DNA of 64,000 nt from positions 1 to 64,000 of the forward strand of contig NZ_JANINU010000002.1 of the NCBI RefSeq assembly GCF_024508875.1. The letters run 5' to 3'. This document shows positions 1 to 8,010 of the stretch, in pieces. The DNA is from Phenylobacterium sp. Lineage in GTDB: Bacteria > Pseudomonadota > Alphaproteobacteria > Caulobacterales > Caulobacteraceae. The notes below the pieces were generated by a model that did no database searches, was not told where the DNA came from, and saw only the letters and a list, made by a program, of their open reading frames with translations. The first letter of the stretch is position 1. Each line of letters begins with the position of its first letter. Position numbers and translations under genes: made by a program.

Positions 1-1
1 G

Positions 2-754
2 GACCTGCGCCGCGTCGACAAGCGCGGCCGCGGCACCTACCGCATCATCGAGCCGAAGCTGCGCAAGCTGATCTCCCGGCACAACACCCGCGCGATCACC
101 GCCCGGGTCACGCTCACCGACGGCGTCACCGACGTGGTGCGCATCTACCGCCACCTGAAGGACGACCTCGGCTTCGACGAGGTGGGCTTCGCGCCGGTCA
201 CCAGCAACGGCGACCAGGCCTATGCGATCGATGACGCGGCGATGGACGGCGTGCTCGCCGAATTCCACCAGCTCGCCGACGAGTGGCTGGAATATGCGCT
301 GCGGGGCCAGCGGCACGGCTTCTCGAACGTCAGCGAGACGATCGGCGAGCTGATCCAGGGGGTGAACAAGTCCCACCCGTGCGGCGCCGGTCTCGGCCTG
401 CTGGGCGTGAGCCCGTCGGGCGACCTCTCGCCCTGCCACCGGTTCACCGACGCCGACACCCACACCCTCGGACACGTCTCCACCGGCGTCGACTCGGGCA
501 AGCGCGAGGACTTCCTGGCGCGCGGCCACGTCAGCGCGAAGTACGAGTGCCAGACCTGCTGGGCCCGGCCGCTTTGCGCGGGAGGCTGCCACCACGAGGC
601 CTTCGTCCGCTACGGCGACACCGGCCACGCCAATCTCCACTACTGCGACTGGATCCGCCAATGGACGGACACCTGCCTGCGCATCTACGGCGCGGTGAGC
701 GCGCAGAACCCGCAGTTCCTCGAACGCTTCGCTGAACGGAAGGCCCTGTCATGA
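2..754 (+). CDS. qhpD: QhpD-type radical SAM/SPASM maturase of quinohemoprotein amine dehydrogenase (5' partial)
   Basis: The reading frame is open from base 2, so the N-terminal part, including the radical-SAM CxxxCxxC cluster, lies outside the window. What remains is the end of the barrel and a SPASM domain with seven cysteines (HPC, SPC, YEC-QTC, PLC, GGC, HYC) that bind auxiliary Fe-S clusters. QhpD is known to form the Cys-to-Asp/Glu thioether bridges inside the gamma subunit before export. The stop overlaps the qhpC start by 4 bp (ATGA), so the two are translationally coupled. Assignment rests on the SPASM pattern plus the unmistakable qhpC and qhpB that follow. A generic peptide-modifying radical SAM protein would be the alternative name. 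Confidence 0.88.
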   Translation, partial: DLRRVDKRGRGTYRIIEPKLRKLISRHNTRAITARVTLTDGVTDVVRIYRHLKDDLGFDEVGFAPVTSNGDQAYAIDDAAMDGVLAEFHQLADEWLEYALRGQRHGFSNVSETIGELIQGVNKSHPCGAGLGLLGVSPSGDLSPCHRFTDADTHTLGHVSTGVDSGKREDFLARGHVSAKYECQTCWARPLCAGGCHHEAFVRYGDTGHANLHYCDWIRQWTDTCLRIYGAVSAQNPQFLERFAERKALS

Positions 755-1092
755 AGCATCTTCGGCCGATCAACAAAAAGGCGGAGCGGATCGACCAGGC
801 CGCGTCGCTGACCGAGGAAGACGTCGTGGCCCTCCAGCAGCAGCCGGACGCCAAGCCCAAGCCGCACGTGCCCATGGGCTGCACGCTCTCGTTCTCGCCC
901 GGTTGGGAAGTCGATGCGGGCGGCGGCACGGCAGGCCTCTGCCAGCCGGTCGAGCGCGACATCTACGACTGCTACGTCACCTGCTTCTGGCCGGTGCAGG
1001 TGGCCGACCACGTCAACTATTCGCCCGACTGGGCCAGCAACTGCGCCATCGCCACGAAGGACTGGCGCAAGTTGGATCTGGTCTTCCCCTGA
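751..1092 (+). CDS. qhpC: Quinohemoprotein amine dehydrogenase gamma subunit precursor (CTQ-bearing)
   Basis: The 113-residue product is the small catalytic subunit, which carries cysteine tryptophylquinone (CTQ). Every crosslinking residue of the Paracoccus protein is present at one constant offset of 37: C44-E53, C64-D70 and C78-D86 for the three thioether bridges, and C74-W80 for CTQ (Paracoccus Cys7-Glu16, Cys27-Asp33, Cys41-Asp49, Cys37-Trp43). The first 30-40 residues are polar and charged with no hydrophobic core, fitting the known non-Sec leader that QhpE removes. Acts in the periplasm within the alpha-beta-gamma enzyme that oxidatively deaminates primary amines. Start ATG overlaps the qhpD stop. 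Confidence 0.96.
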   Translation: MKHLRPINKKAERIDQAASLTEEDVVALQQQPDAKPKPHVPMGCTLSFSPGWEVDAGGGTAGLCQPVERDIYDCYVTCFWPVQVADHVNYSPDWASNCAIATKDWRKLDLVFP

Positions 1093-1136
1093 CCCCTCCG
1101 CACCTCCCGTCCCAAATTCGAGGAAGAGCCCGTCGC

Positions 1137-2225
1137 ATGAAGACGCTGTGGCTAGGTTTCATCGCCATGTGTTCGGCCGCCGCCGCACTGAGCCCGGCGC
1201 AGGCGGGAACCATGTTCCTGGGGGGCTATCCCAGCCAGCTCATGGTCATCGACGAGGCCAAGGGCGCGGTCACCCAGGAGATCGACCTCAAGACCGGCCT
1301 GCCGATGAGCATGCGGCTCTCCGACGACCGCAAGCTGCTCTACGTGACCACCATCACCACCAGCGGGATCGAGGTCGTGGACGTGGCGACCCGCAAGGTC
1401 GTCAGCAGCTTCAGCCTGAACACGCCGACCGTCCGCTACCGCTTCAACGGCGGCGTCCCCGACCGCACGGGCCGCTACTTCTACATCCTGGGCACGCGGA
1501 TCGAGAAGACCATCGACTCCTATCGGGTCGGCAAGCCGCAGTTCATGGTCGTCGACCTGCAGACGAAGCAGGTCGTGCGGACCGCCGACCTCGACGCCGA
1601 CGACCAGAAGTTCAGCTACCGCGGCAACCTGATGCTCTCGCCCGACGGCAAGACGCTGTACGTGTTCCGCGACAAGATCATCGTCGTGAACACGGCCGAC
1701 CTGAAGACCGTCGACCACATCGATCTGGGCAAGCCTGACTTCCCGGGCATGCAGGACATCAGCTTCGGCGGCGGCCTTGAGCGTCTGCAGACGCCGGGCC
1801 AGTTCGTCTCGCTGTTCGAGACCGAGGACCCGTACATCCACAGCAAGACGTTCGGGATCGCGCGGCTCGATCTCGACACCCGCCAGTTCAGCTTCACGCC
1901 CATCGGCCCCTCGCCCAAGGCGCTGTCGGGCCTGGAGGTCTCGCCCGACGGCAAGGAGGGTTACACCGTCGCGATCAACGGCGACCTGGGCAACCAGCGC
2001 TGCGAATTCTGGCGCTTCGACCTCAAGAACAACAAGGCGCTCGACAAGTCGGAATTCCCCTGCCGCCGGCGCTTCTACTTCAACATTTCGGGCGATGGCC
2101 GGAAGCTCTACATCTACGGCGCGGGCTTCGACGTCGCGGTCTACGACGCCAAGACGCTGAAGCCGGAGGCGGATTGGGAGCTGACCCATGACACCACGAT
2201 GTCGGGAATGGTCGTCATCCGGTGA
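1137..2225 (+). CDS. qhpB: Quinohemoprotein amine dehydrogenase beta subunit
   Basis: A 362-residue protein with a Sec signal peptide (hydrophobic core about residues 3-18, cleavage near AQA-G at 23) followed by YVTN/WD-like beta-propeller repeats such as LSPDGKTLYV and ISGDGRKLYIYG. QhpB is the non-heme seven-bladed propeller subunit of the periplasmic enzyme. An open frame extends upstream to 903, but the ATG at 1137 is chosen because an AGGAAG ribosome site sits at 1121-1126 and the signal peptide starts there. It is separated from qhpC by 44 bp and overlaps qhpG by 4 bp. Confidence 0.93.
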   Translation: MKTLWLGFIAMCSAAAALSPAQAGTMFLGGYPSQLMVIDEAKGAVTQEIDLKTGLPMSMRLSDDRKLLYVTTITTSGIEVVDVATRKVVSSFSLNTPTVRYRFNGGVPDRTGRYFYILGTRIEKTIDSYRVGKPQFMVVDLQTKQVVRTADLDADDQKFSYRGNLMLSPDGKTLYVFRDKIIVVNTADLKTVDHIDLGKPDFPGMQDISFGGGLERLQTPGQFVSLFETEDPYIHSKTFGIARLDLDTRQFSFTPIGPSPKALSGLEVSPDGKEGYTVAINGDLGNQRCEFWRFDLKNNKALDKSEFPCRRRFYFNISGDGRKLYIYGAGFDVAVYDAKTLKPEADWELTHDTTMSGMVVIR

Positions 2226-3265
2226 GCGTCGTCGCGTCGGGGCGGGCGGACGTGCGCGCCTCTAGCGGACAAGACTTGGCCGTCGCGATCCGCGGCGGCG
2301 GGATCGCGGCGAACTGCTGCGCGCACCTGCTGACCCGCGCCGGCATCGCGACGAGCCAGACCGTGGGCGCGCGGGCGCCGGTCCCGGCGATCCTCCTGAG
2401 CGACACCGCGCTGAACCTGTTGCGCAACGTGTTCGAACGACCCGAGCTGTTCGCGGACAGGCCCCGCATCACCCACCGCGTCGTGGCCTGGGGAACCCGC
2501 GAGCCGGTCACGCTGCCGCACGGCGCCGTCGTCGTATCGGAGGGCGATCTCGATGCGGCGCTGGGCGGCGCGCCGGGCCGTGGCGGCCGCCCTTGGCTGA
2601 CCCTGCAAACCGCCCAGCCCTTCCCCGCCGGCGAGCTGCGGACTTTCGGCTCCCGGCGCACGGTCGCCGCCCAGGTCCGCCTTCTCGACGAGACCGAAGG
2701 ATCCGCCTGCTGGATCGAAGCCGTCGAGGCCGGGTGGCTGTTCCTCATCCCCTCCGGCTCGGGCGCGGCCTGGCTGCTCTGCGTCGGCGCGCCGGCCGCG
2801 GTCCTGCTCGCGGAGAGCCGCCACGTCGCCCCCCGCGTCGAGCTGGCCGGCGAGCCCTCCGCGGCCTTCGAGACCAGCCCTCGCATGCTCACCCGCCTCC
2901 AGGGGCCGGACTGGCTGGCCTGCGGCTCGGCGGCCATCGCCTTTGACCCGATCTGCGGCGACGGCACGGCCCAGGCCGTGCGCGAGGCCATCCTGGCCTG
3001 CGCGGTCATCGGCGCGATGCGCGAGGGCGGCGACCCGGAGGCGCTGCGCCTGCACTTCGAGTCGATGCTGATCGCCGCGATGCGGCGCCATCTGCGCCTG
3101 TGCGCCCAGTTCTACGCCAGCGGCGGGCAGGGCGAATGGTGGCGCGCACAGCTCGCGGGCCTGGCCGAAGGGTTCGACTGGTGCACGGCGCGGCTGGCGA
3201 GGATGCCCGAGCCGCGCTACGAGCTGCACGACTTCCGCCTCGTCGCCCGCGGAGCGGCCGCCTGA
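2222..3265 (+). CDS. qhpG: QhpG, FAD-dependent monooxygenase for CTQ formation
   Basis: A 347-residue cytoplasmic protein. It has a nucleotide-binding GGGIAA loop at residues 25-30, a mildly diverged GxGxxG/A motif after a short beta strand, and a second flavin motif around DPICGDGTAQAV near residue 240. QhpG is known to oxygenate the precursor tryptophan of CTQ once the gamma subunit has been crosslinked. The start overlaps the qhpB stop (GTGA), and the stop overlaps the most upstream possible start of qhpF. The family is divergent, so the call rests partly on position between qhpB and the transporter gene. Confidence 0.85.
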   Translation: MSVVASGRADVRASSGQDLAVAIRGGGIAANCCAHLLTRAGIATSQTVGARAPVPAILLSDTALNLLRNVFERPELFADRPRITHRVVAWGTREPVTLPHGAVVVSEGDLDAALGGAPGRGGRPWLTLQTAQPFPAGELRTFGSRRTVAAQVRLLDETEGSACWIEAVEAGWLFLIPSGSGAAWLLCVGAPAAVLLAESRHVAPRVELAGEPSAAFETSPRMLTRLQGPDWLACGSAAIAFDPICGDGTAQAVREAILACAVIGAMREGGDPEALRLHFESMLIAAMRRHLRLCAQFYASGGQGEWWRAQLAGLAEGFDWCTARLARMPEPRYELHDFRLVARGAAA

Positions 3266-3318
3266 CCGACCCTGTCGCCCCCACGCCGGCCGCCGCGCCG
3301 TCCGTCCCGCCGCCGCCG

Positions 3319-5001
3319 GTGGCGAGCTGGCGGACGTACGGCCGGCTCCTTCCGTTCCTGCGCCCCTACCTGCGGCCGCTGCTGCTCGTGCTGGTGGTCA
3401 GCCTGCTCGGCACATCGCTCAGCCTGGCGCAGCCCTATCTGTCCAAGCTGTTGATCGATAAGGCGCTGGTCCCGCGCGACATGACCGCCCTGGTCCAGAT
3501 CGCCCTGCTGATGGTGGCGTTCGGCATCGCCGGCTACGCGCTCAACATCTTCGCCAGCTACCGCTACGTCTCCTCGTCCGCGGCCATGCTGTTCGACATC
3601 CGCGTCGCCCTGCTGCGCCACCTGCAGACGCTGTCGCCCCGCTTCTACGGCGGCTTCCGGCTGGGCGATCTGATGTCGCGGATGAACAGCGACGTGAGCG
3701 ACGTTCAGCGCGTCACCGCCGACACTCTGCTCTCGGTGCTCAGCAACGTCCTGATGCTGGCCGGCAGCGTCGGCCTGATGCTCTGGCTGGACTGGAAGCT
3801 GTTCCTCGTCGGCGTCGTGCTCATCCCGGCCTGCGTGCTGGTCTTCCTGCACTATCAGCACAAGCTCACGCTCATCACGCGGGAGATGCGCGAGCGCGGC
3901 GCGGACCTGGGCAGCCTGCTGGTCGATACGGTGATGGGCATGCGCGTGGTCGCGTCCCTGGGCGCCGGCGAACACGAGGTTCGTCGCTTCGAGCGCAGCA
4001 ACAACGCCTTCGTCCGGGCCATGCTGCGCATGCAGGTGACGTCGTTCATGGCCGGGGCGCTGCCCGGCGCCCTGCTGACGGCCTCGACCTCGGCCGTCAT
4101 TCTCTATGGCGGCTATATGATCATCGACGGGCGGATGACCATCGGCACGCTGGTCGCCTTCATGACCTACCAGGGCCGGCTGTTCGCCCCCATCCAGACG
4201 CTCATGGGCCTGACCTCGGGCCTCGCCTCGACGCGGGTCTCGCTCGCCCGGATCTTCGAGCTGTTCGACACACCGGCCGACGTCACCGAACGGCCGGACG
4301 CCTCGGGCTTCGAGCGGGTGCGCCAGGGGATACGCTTCGAGGGCGTCTCCATGCGCTACGACCGCCACCCGGTGCTGGTCGATGTCGACCTGGAGATCCC
4401 GCACGGCGCCTTCTGCGCGATCCTCGGCCCCAGCGGCGTGGGCAAGTCGACCCTGGCCGACCTCATGGTCCGCTATCTCGACCCCCAGACCGGCCGCATC
4501 GTGATCGACGGCGCCGACGTCCGCGACCTGCGCCTGGCGGACCTGCGGCGCGAGCTGATCCTGGTGGACCAGTCGCCCTATCTCTTCAACGACACCATCG
4601 CCGCCAACATCGCCTTCGCCCTGCCGGAGGCGAGCCCGGAGCAGGTCGAGGCGGCCGCGCGCATGGCCGGCCTCGGCGACCTGCTGGCCCGCCTGCCGGA
4701 CGGCCTCGCGACACGGACCGGCGAGCGGGGGCTGGCGCTCTCCGCCGGCGAACGCCAGCGCGTCGCCCTCGCACGCGCCCTACTGCGCAAGCCCAGCGTC
4801 ATCATCCTCGACGAGCCCACCTCGGCGCTGGACGGCGAGACGGAGAAGCTGGTCGCCCGGGGGCTGCGCGAAGCCCTGCCCGACGCCACGATCGTGGTGA
4901 TCACGCACAAGCCGGCCCTCGCGCAGATGGCCGACCTCGTCGTAACCCTGGACGGCGGCCGGGCGACGACGCGGCGCGTGCGGGAAGCCGCCTGTGGATG
5001 A
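3319..5001 (+). CDS. qhpF: QhpF-type ABC exporter (fused TM and ATPase domains)
   Basis: An about 560-residue half-transporter with a six-helix exporter membrane domain in roughly the first 300 residues and a C-terminal ATPase. It has Walker A GPSGVGKST (about residue 370), the signature LSAGERQ (about 474) and Walker B IILDEPTSALD. QhpF is thought to move the folded, crosslinked gamma subunit to the periplasm. The start is uncertain: no ATG fits. GTG 3319 is given, but CTG 3262 overlaps the qhpG stop and has GGAG 7 bp upstream, so translation may start there. Upstream in-frame codons encode only arginine-rich shadow sequence. Overlaps qhpE by 8 bp. Confidence 0.88.
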   Translation: MASWRTYGRLLPFLRPYLRPLLLVLVVSLLGTSLSLAQPYLSKLLIDKALVPRDMTALVQIALLMVAFGIAGYALNIFASYRYVSSSAAMLFDIRVALLRHLQTLSPRFYGGFRLGDLMSRMNSDVSDVQRVTADTLLSVLSNVLMLAGSVGLMLWLDWKLFLVGVVLIPACVLVFLHYQHKLTLITREMRERGADLGSLLVDTVMGMRVVASLGAGEHEVRRFERSNNAFVRAMLRMQVTSFMAGALPGALLTASTSAVILYGGYMIIDGRMTIGTLVAFMTYQGRLFAPIQTLMGLTSGLASTRVSLARIFELFDTPADVTERPDASGFERVRQGIRFEGVSMRYDRHPVLVDVDLEIPHGAFCAILGPSGVGKSTLADLMVRYLDPQTGRIVIDGADVRDLRLADLRRELILVDQSPYLFNDTIAANIAFALPEASPEQVEAAARMAGLGDLLARLPDGLATRTGERGLALSAGERQRVALARALLRKPSVIILDEPTSALDGETEKLVARGLREALPDATIVVITHKPALAQMADLVVTLDGGRATTRRVREAACG

Positions 5002-5725
5002 GCCCCTGTCCGGCCTCTCCGGGCGGGGCGTCGTCGTCGCGGTGATCGACAGCGGCGTGCACCCGGGACATGACCACATCGACGCCGCCCGGCTCGCCCC
5101 GGGAATCATGGTCCTCCCCGACGGCGCCGTGGTCGAGGGCGACGACGTCTGGCTGGACCGGCTCGGCCACGGCACGGCGGTGACGGCCGCTCTCCAGGAG
5201 AAAGCGCCGAACGCGCTCTGCCTTCCGGTACGGGTGTTCCGCGACGCGCTGAAGACGAGCGCCGCCGCGCTCATCGCCGCCATGCGGTGGTCCATCGCGC
5301 GCCGAGCGGACGTCATCAACCTCAGCCTCGGCTCGATCAACGCGGCGCATCGCGACGCCTTCGCCGCCGTGGTGGAGGAGGCGGTCGCCGCCGGCGTCGT
5401 CGTCGTCGCGGCCCGGGAGGCGAACGGCCAGGCCTGCTATCCCGGCTCCCTCCGGCAGGTCATCGGCGTCGACGTCGACTGGGACTGCCCGCGCTCGGGC
5501 TACGCCGTGAAGGAGGTGGGCGATGCGTCGCTCATCCTGGCCTCCGGCTATCCGCGGCCGATCCCCGGCGTCCCGCCGCGGCGGAACCTCTACGGGGTCA
5601 GCTTCGCCGTCGCCCAGGTCAGCGGCTTTGCCGCCCGGGCCTGCGAGAGCCTCCCCGCCGGCGCCGCAGCACCCCGACGCGTCGAGCAGGTGCGAGCGCT
5701 GATGTACGCCGCCCCGCGCGCATGA
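4994..5725 (+). CDS. qhpE: QhpE, intracellular subtilisin-like leader protease
   Basis: A 243-residue S8-family protease without signal peptide or propeptide, shorter than secreted subtilisins. The triad is visible: D19 in VIDSG, H59 in GHGT and S203 in GVSFA. N144 is a plausible oxyanion-hole residue. QhpE is known to cut the leader from the crosslinked gamma subunit in the cytoplasm. The serine motif reads GVS rather than the usual GTS. Start is GTG 4994, overlapping the end of qhpF. It is the last gene of the operon in this window and converges with the GlxA-type regulator 12 bp away. Confidence 0.9.
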   Translation: MDEPLSGLSGRGVVVAVIDSGVHPGHDHIDAARLAPGIMVLPDGAVVEGDDVWLDRLGHGTAVTAALQEKAPNALCLPVRVFRDALKTSAAALIAAMRWSIARRADVINLSLGSINAAHRDAFAAVVEEAVAAGVVVVAAREANGQACYPGSLRQVIGVDVDWDCPRSGYAVKEVGDASLILASGYPRPIPGVPPRRNLYGVSFAVAQVSGFAARACESLPAGAAAPRRVEQVRALMYAAPRA

Positions 5726-5737
5726 CGGGCGGCCCCT

Positions 5738-6712
5738 TCAGGCGCCGGGCGCCTGCGGCCTCGCCCGGGCCCGGATCTCGCGGGGACCCACGCCGAGGCT
5801 GCGGCGCAGGATACCGCGCAACGCTGAGGGATCGGCATAGCCCACCTGATAGGCCACCGCCTCGAACGGCAACGTCGTCGTCTCGATCAGTTCCACCGCC
5901 CGCTCCATCCGTAGCCGCTGGAGGAACTGCACGGGGGAAAGGCCCGTCGCCCGCACGACCCGCCGGGAGAACGTGCGAGGCGCCAGCCCGGCGGCGCCGG
6001 CCAGGTCGTTGACGCCGACCGGGTCCATCAGCCGACTTCGGGCGTAGGCGGCGGCCCGTGATACGGACTCGTCCGCCGCCGCCAGCAGCCCGAGCGCCAG
6101 GTAGGGCGTCTGGGAGCGGCGCTCGTCCAGCACCATCCGCCGGGCGCAGGCGTCGGCGATGTCACCCCCCGCGTACCGGGCGACGAGGCCAACCGTGAGA
6201 TCCATCTGGGCCATGGCCGCGCCCGCGGTCGTGAACGGGCCGTCCGTCAGCACCAATTCGCGGGTGTCGAGCCGGACCTCGGGGAACATCTCGCGGAAGA
6301 CCGGCGCCAGCCACCACGCCGTGGTCGCCCGCCGCCCATCGAGAAGGCCGGTGCTGGCGAGCAGGAGGCCGCCGGTGCAGGAACTGGTGACGTCCGCGCC
6401 CGACGTCGCGGCGTCCAAGACCATCCGCCGCGCCTCCGCGACGTCGGGCCCGGCCAGCCGGTCGGCGTAGGACGGCGATTTCGAGAAGCCCTGGGCCGGG
6501 ATCACCAACAGGTCGGGCGCATCGTGCGCCGCCTCGGGAAACGCCAGGAACGGACGGAAGGCCTGCGCGCCCGAGCCCGCGAGGCGAACGTCGAACACGC
6601 CCTGTCGACCCCGCTCGTGGCAGATGCGGTTGGCCATCGCCAGCACGTCCAGGGTGATGGTCACGCTGGAGGCGAGCGCGCCTTCGAGGGCGATGACGGT
6701 GGTGGCTGGCAA
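5738..6712 (-). CDS. GlxA-family transcriptional regulator (DJ-1/PfpI plus AraC HTH)
   Basis: A 324-residue protein with an N-terminal DJ-1/PfpI-like domain (nucleophile-elbow region SSCTGGLLLA near residue 110) and a C-terminal AraC-type double helix-turn-helix (about 215-315, including VAYQVGYADPSALRGILRR). Such proteins are activators whose DJ-1 part senses a small molecule. The start is TTG 6712, with GGAG 6 bp upstream. It is divergent from the alpha/beta hydrolase gene, and an 8-bp inverted repeat lies between them, so that unit is its more likely target. Although QhpR is also of the AraC family, nothing ties this gene to the qhp operon beyond position. Confidence 0.85.
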   Translation of the reverse strand: MPATTVIALEGALASSVTITLDVLAMANRICHERGRQGVFDVRLAGSGAQAFRPFLAFPEAAHDAPDLLVIPAQGFSKSPSYADRLAGPDVAEARRMVLDAATSGADVTSSCTGGLLLASTGLLDGRRATTAWWLAPVFREMFPEVRLDTRELVLTDGPFTTAGAAMAQMDLTVGLVARYAGGDIADACARRMVLDERRSQTPYLALGLLAAADESVSRAAAYARSRLMDPVGVNDLAGAAGLAPRTFSRRVVRATGLSPVQFLQRLRMERAVELIETTTLPFEAVAYQVGYADPSALRGILRRSLGVGPREIRARARPQAPGA

Positions 6713-6766
6713 GGTCCGCTCCGCTTTGGGTCACCCGGTCATACGGGTCCGCGGCGACGGCTTAAA

Positions 6767-6803
6767 GTGGCGAACTCGCCGTCATTCGAGCTGATTTCGC
6801 CAC
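6767..6803. promoter_or_regulatory. Inverted repeat in the glxA-like/hydrolase divergent region
   Basis: A perfect 8-bp inverted repeat, GTGGCGAA at 6767-6774 and TTCGCCAC at 6796-6803, separated by 21 bp. It lies between the divergent GlxA-type regulator and the alpha/beta hydrolase. It is a candidate operator; no function is shown by sequence alone. Confidence 0.35.
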
Positions 6804-6903
6804 ACCGATGGCCGATGTGGCCCTGATTTTGGCCGGCTTGCCGCTGGTCGGTCCCGCCTCGGCGAGACAGCCTCACGCGCTCCAGCCGGAGCTCCGCCGC
6901 CGA

Positions 6904-7974
6904 ATGATCCGCCCCCGAATGATCCACCGATGCCTCGTCGCCGTGGCCGTCGCCTTCCTCGGGCCCGTATGGTCCGCCGAAGCGGCGGAGACCGCCCCCT
7001 CAGCCGATTTCGCCCGGGCGTCCGCGCAGCCGCATGAGCCGGTCGACGTGGGCGGGCGGCGGCTCAACCTGTTCTGCATGGGAGACGGCCCGCGCACCGT
7101 CCTGTTCGAGGCCGGCGGAAGCGACTGGTCCGACGTCTGGGCCCTCGTACAGCCCGTGGTGGCGCAGCAGGCGCGCGCCTGCGCCTACGACCGCGCCGGC
7201 CTGGGCTACAGCGACCCCGCCCCGCTGCCCCGCACGCCCCTGGCCATCGTCCAGGACCTGCACGCCCTCATCGCCGCCGCCAAGCTGAAGACGCCGCTCG
7301 TGCTGGTGGGCCACTCGCTGGGCGGCTTCGACGCGAAGCTCTATGCCGCGCTCTATCCCGAAGACGTTGCGGGACTGGTGCTGATCGATCCCGCCGAGGA
7401 CCGGACCGCCCAGCGGGTCCGCATGCTCCTGCGCGGGCGGTTCGGCCCTTCGCTCGCGGCGCGGTCCGAGCTCCTCGACCTGACCATGTTCGCCTGGCTG
7501 ACCGATCGCTACGACCGGTGCGCCGAGGCCGCTCGGGACAAGCCCCTCGATCCCGGCTCGCCAACCTATCGCCGCTGCACCGATCCCGTGCGCCCGCAGC
7601 TCGGCCCGGACGTCGCGGCAGCCCGCGCCCGGATCCAGGCGACCGCCGCCTACCAGGCTGCGCAGGCCTCCGAGATCTCCAACAGCGTCTATGCGGACGA
7701 GCGCGCCGACCCGGTCTACGAGGGTCTGTTCCGGCGCGGCGCCTTCGGCCGCAAGCCACTGGTCGTCCTGACGCACGGCGACTTCGACCGGCAAGACCAG
7801 CTCGACGTGGCGAGCCAGGCCGCCGGCATAGCCCTCCACCAGGAAACCGCGCGCCTGTCGCGGACAGGGCGTCATCGCGTCGTCCCCGGGACCGGCCATT
7901 ACATCCAGCTCGACGCGCCCGAGTCGGTCACTGCCGCGATCTCCGAGGTCCTGGCGGCCCTGCCCCGCTCCTGA
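6904..7974 (+). CDS. Secreted alpha/beta hydrolase
   Basis: A 356-residue serine hydrolase with an N-terminal signal peptide (IHRCLVAVAVAFLGPVWSAEA, cleavage near AEA-AE), so probably periplasmic. It has an oxyanion/strand region FEAGGSDWSDVW, the nucleophile elbow GHSLGG, an acid region (THGDFDRQDQ) and a catalytic His in GTGHYIQLD. Similar proteins are annotated as alpha/beta hydrolases of unknown substrate. The frame is open from 6808, but the signal peptide begins at ATG 6904 or 6919. The PhzF gene follows after 36 bp, and a SnoaL-like gene after that, so the three probably form an operon. Confidence 0.82.
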   Translation: MIRPRMIHRCLVAVAVAFLGPVWSAEAAETAPSADFARASAQPHEPVDVGGRRLNLFCMGDGPRTVLFEAGGSDWSDVWALVQPVVAQQARACAYDRAGLGYSDPAPLPRTPLAIVQDLHALIAAAKLKTPLVLVGHSLGGFDAKLYAALYPEDVAGLVLIDPAEDRTAQRVRMLLRGRFGPSLAARSELLDLTMFAWLTDRYDRCAEAARDKPLDPGSPTYRRCTDPVRPQLGPDVAAARARIQATAAYQAAQASEISNSVYADERADPVYEGLFRRGAFGRKPLVVLTHGDFDRQDQLDVASQAAGIALHQETARLSRTGRHRVVPGTGHYIQLDAPESVTAAISEVLAALPRS

Positions 7975-8010
7975 CCCCACCGACAACTCCAGCGCTCCAA
8001 GGAATTCCAG

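Noticed and set aside
5738-6712. The GlxA-type gene as qhpR, regulator of the amine dehydrogenase operon
   Set aside because: It is convergent with the operon and divergent from an unrelated unit with its own dyad; family membership (AraC) alone is not enough.
6713-6755. A possible ninth copy of the 25-bp-period repeat (GTCCGCT, GCTTTGGG)
   Set aside because: It lacks the GCGCCA box and the 25-bp spacing; the resemblance is to short words only.
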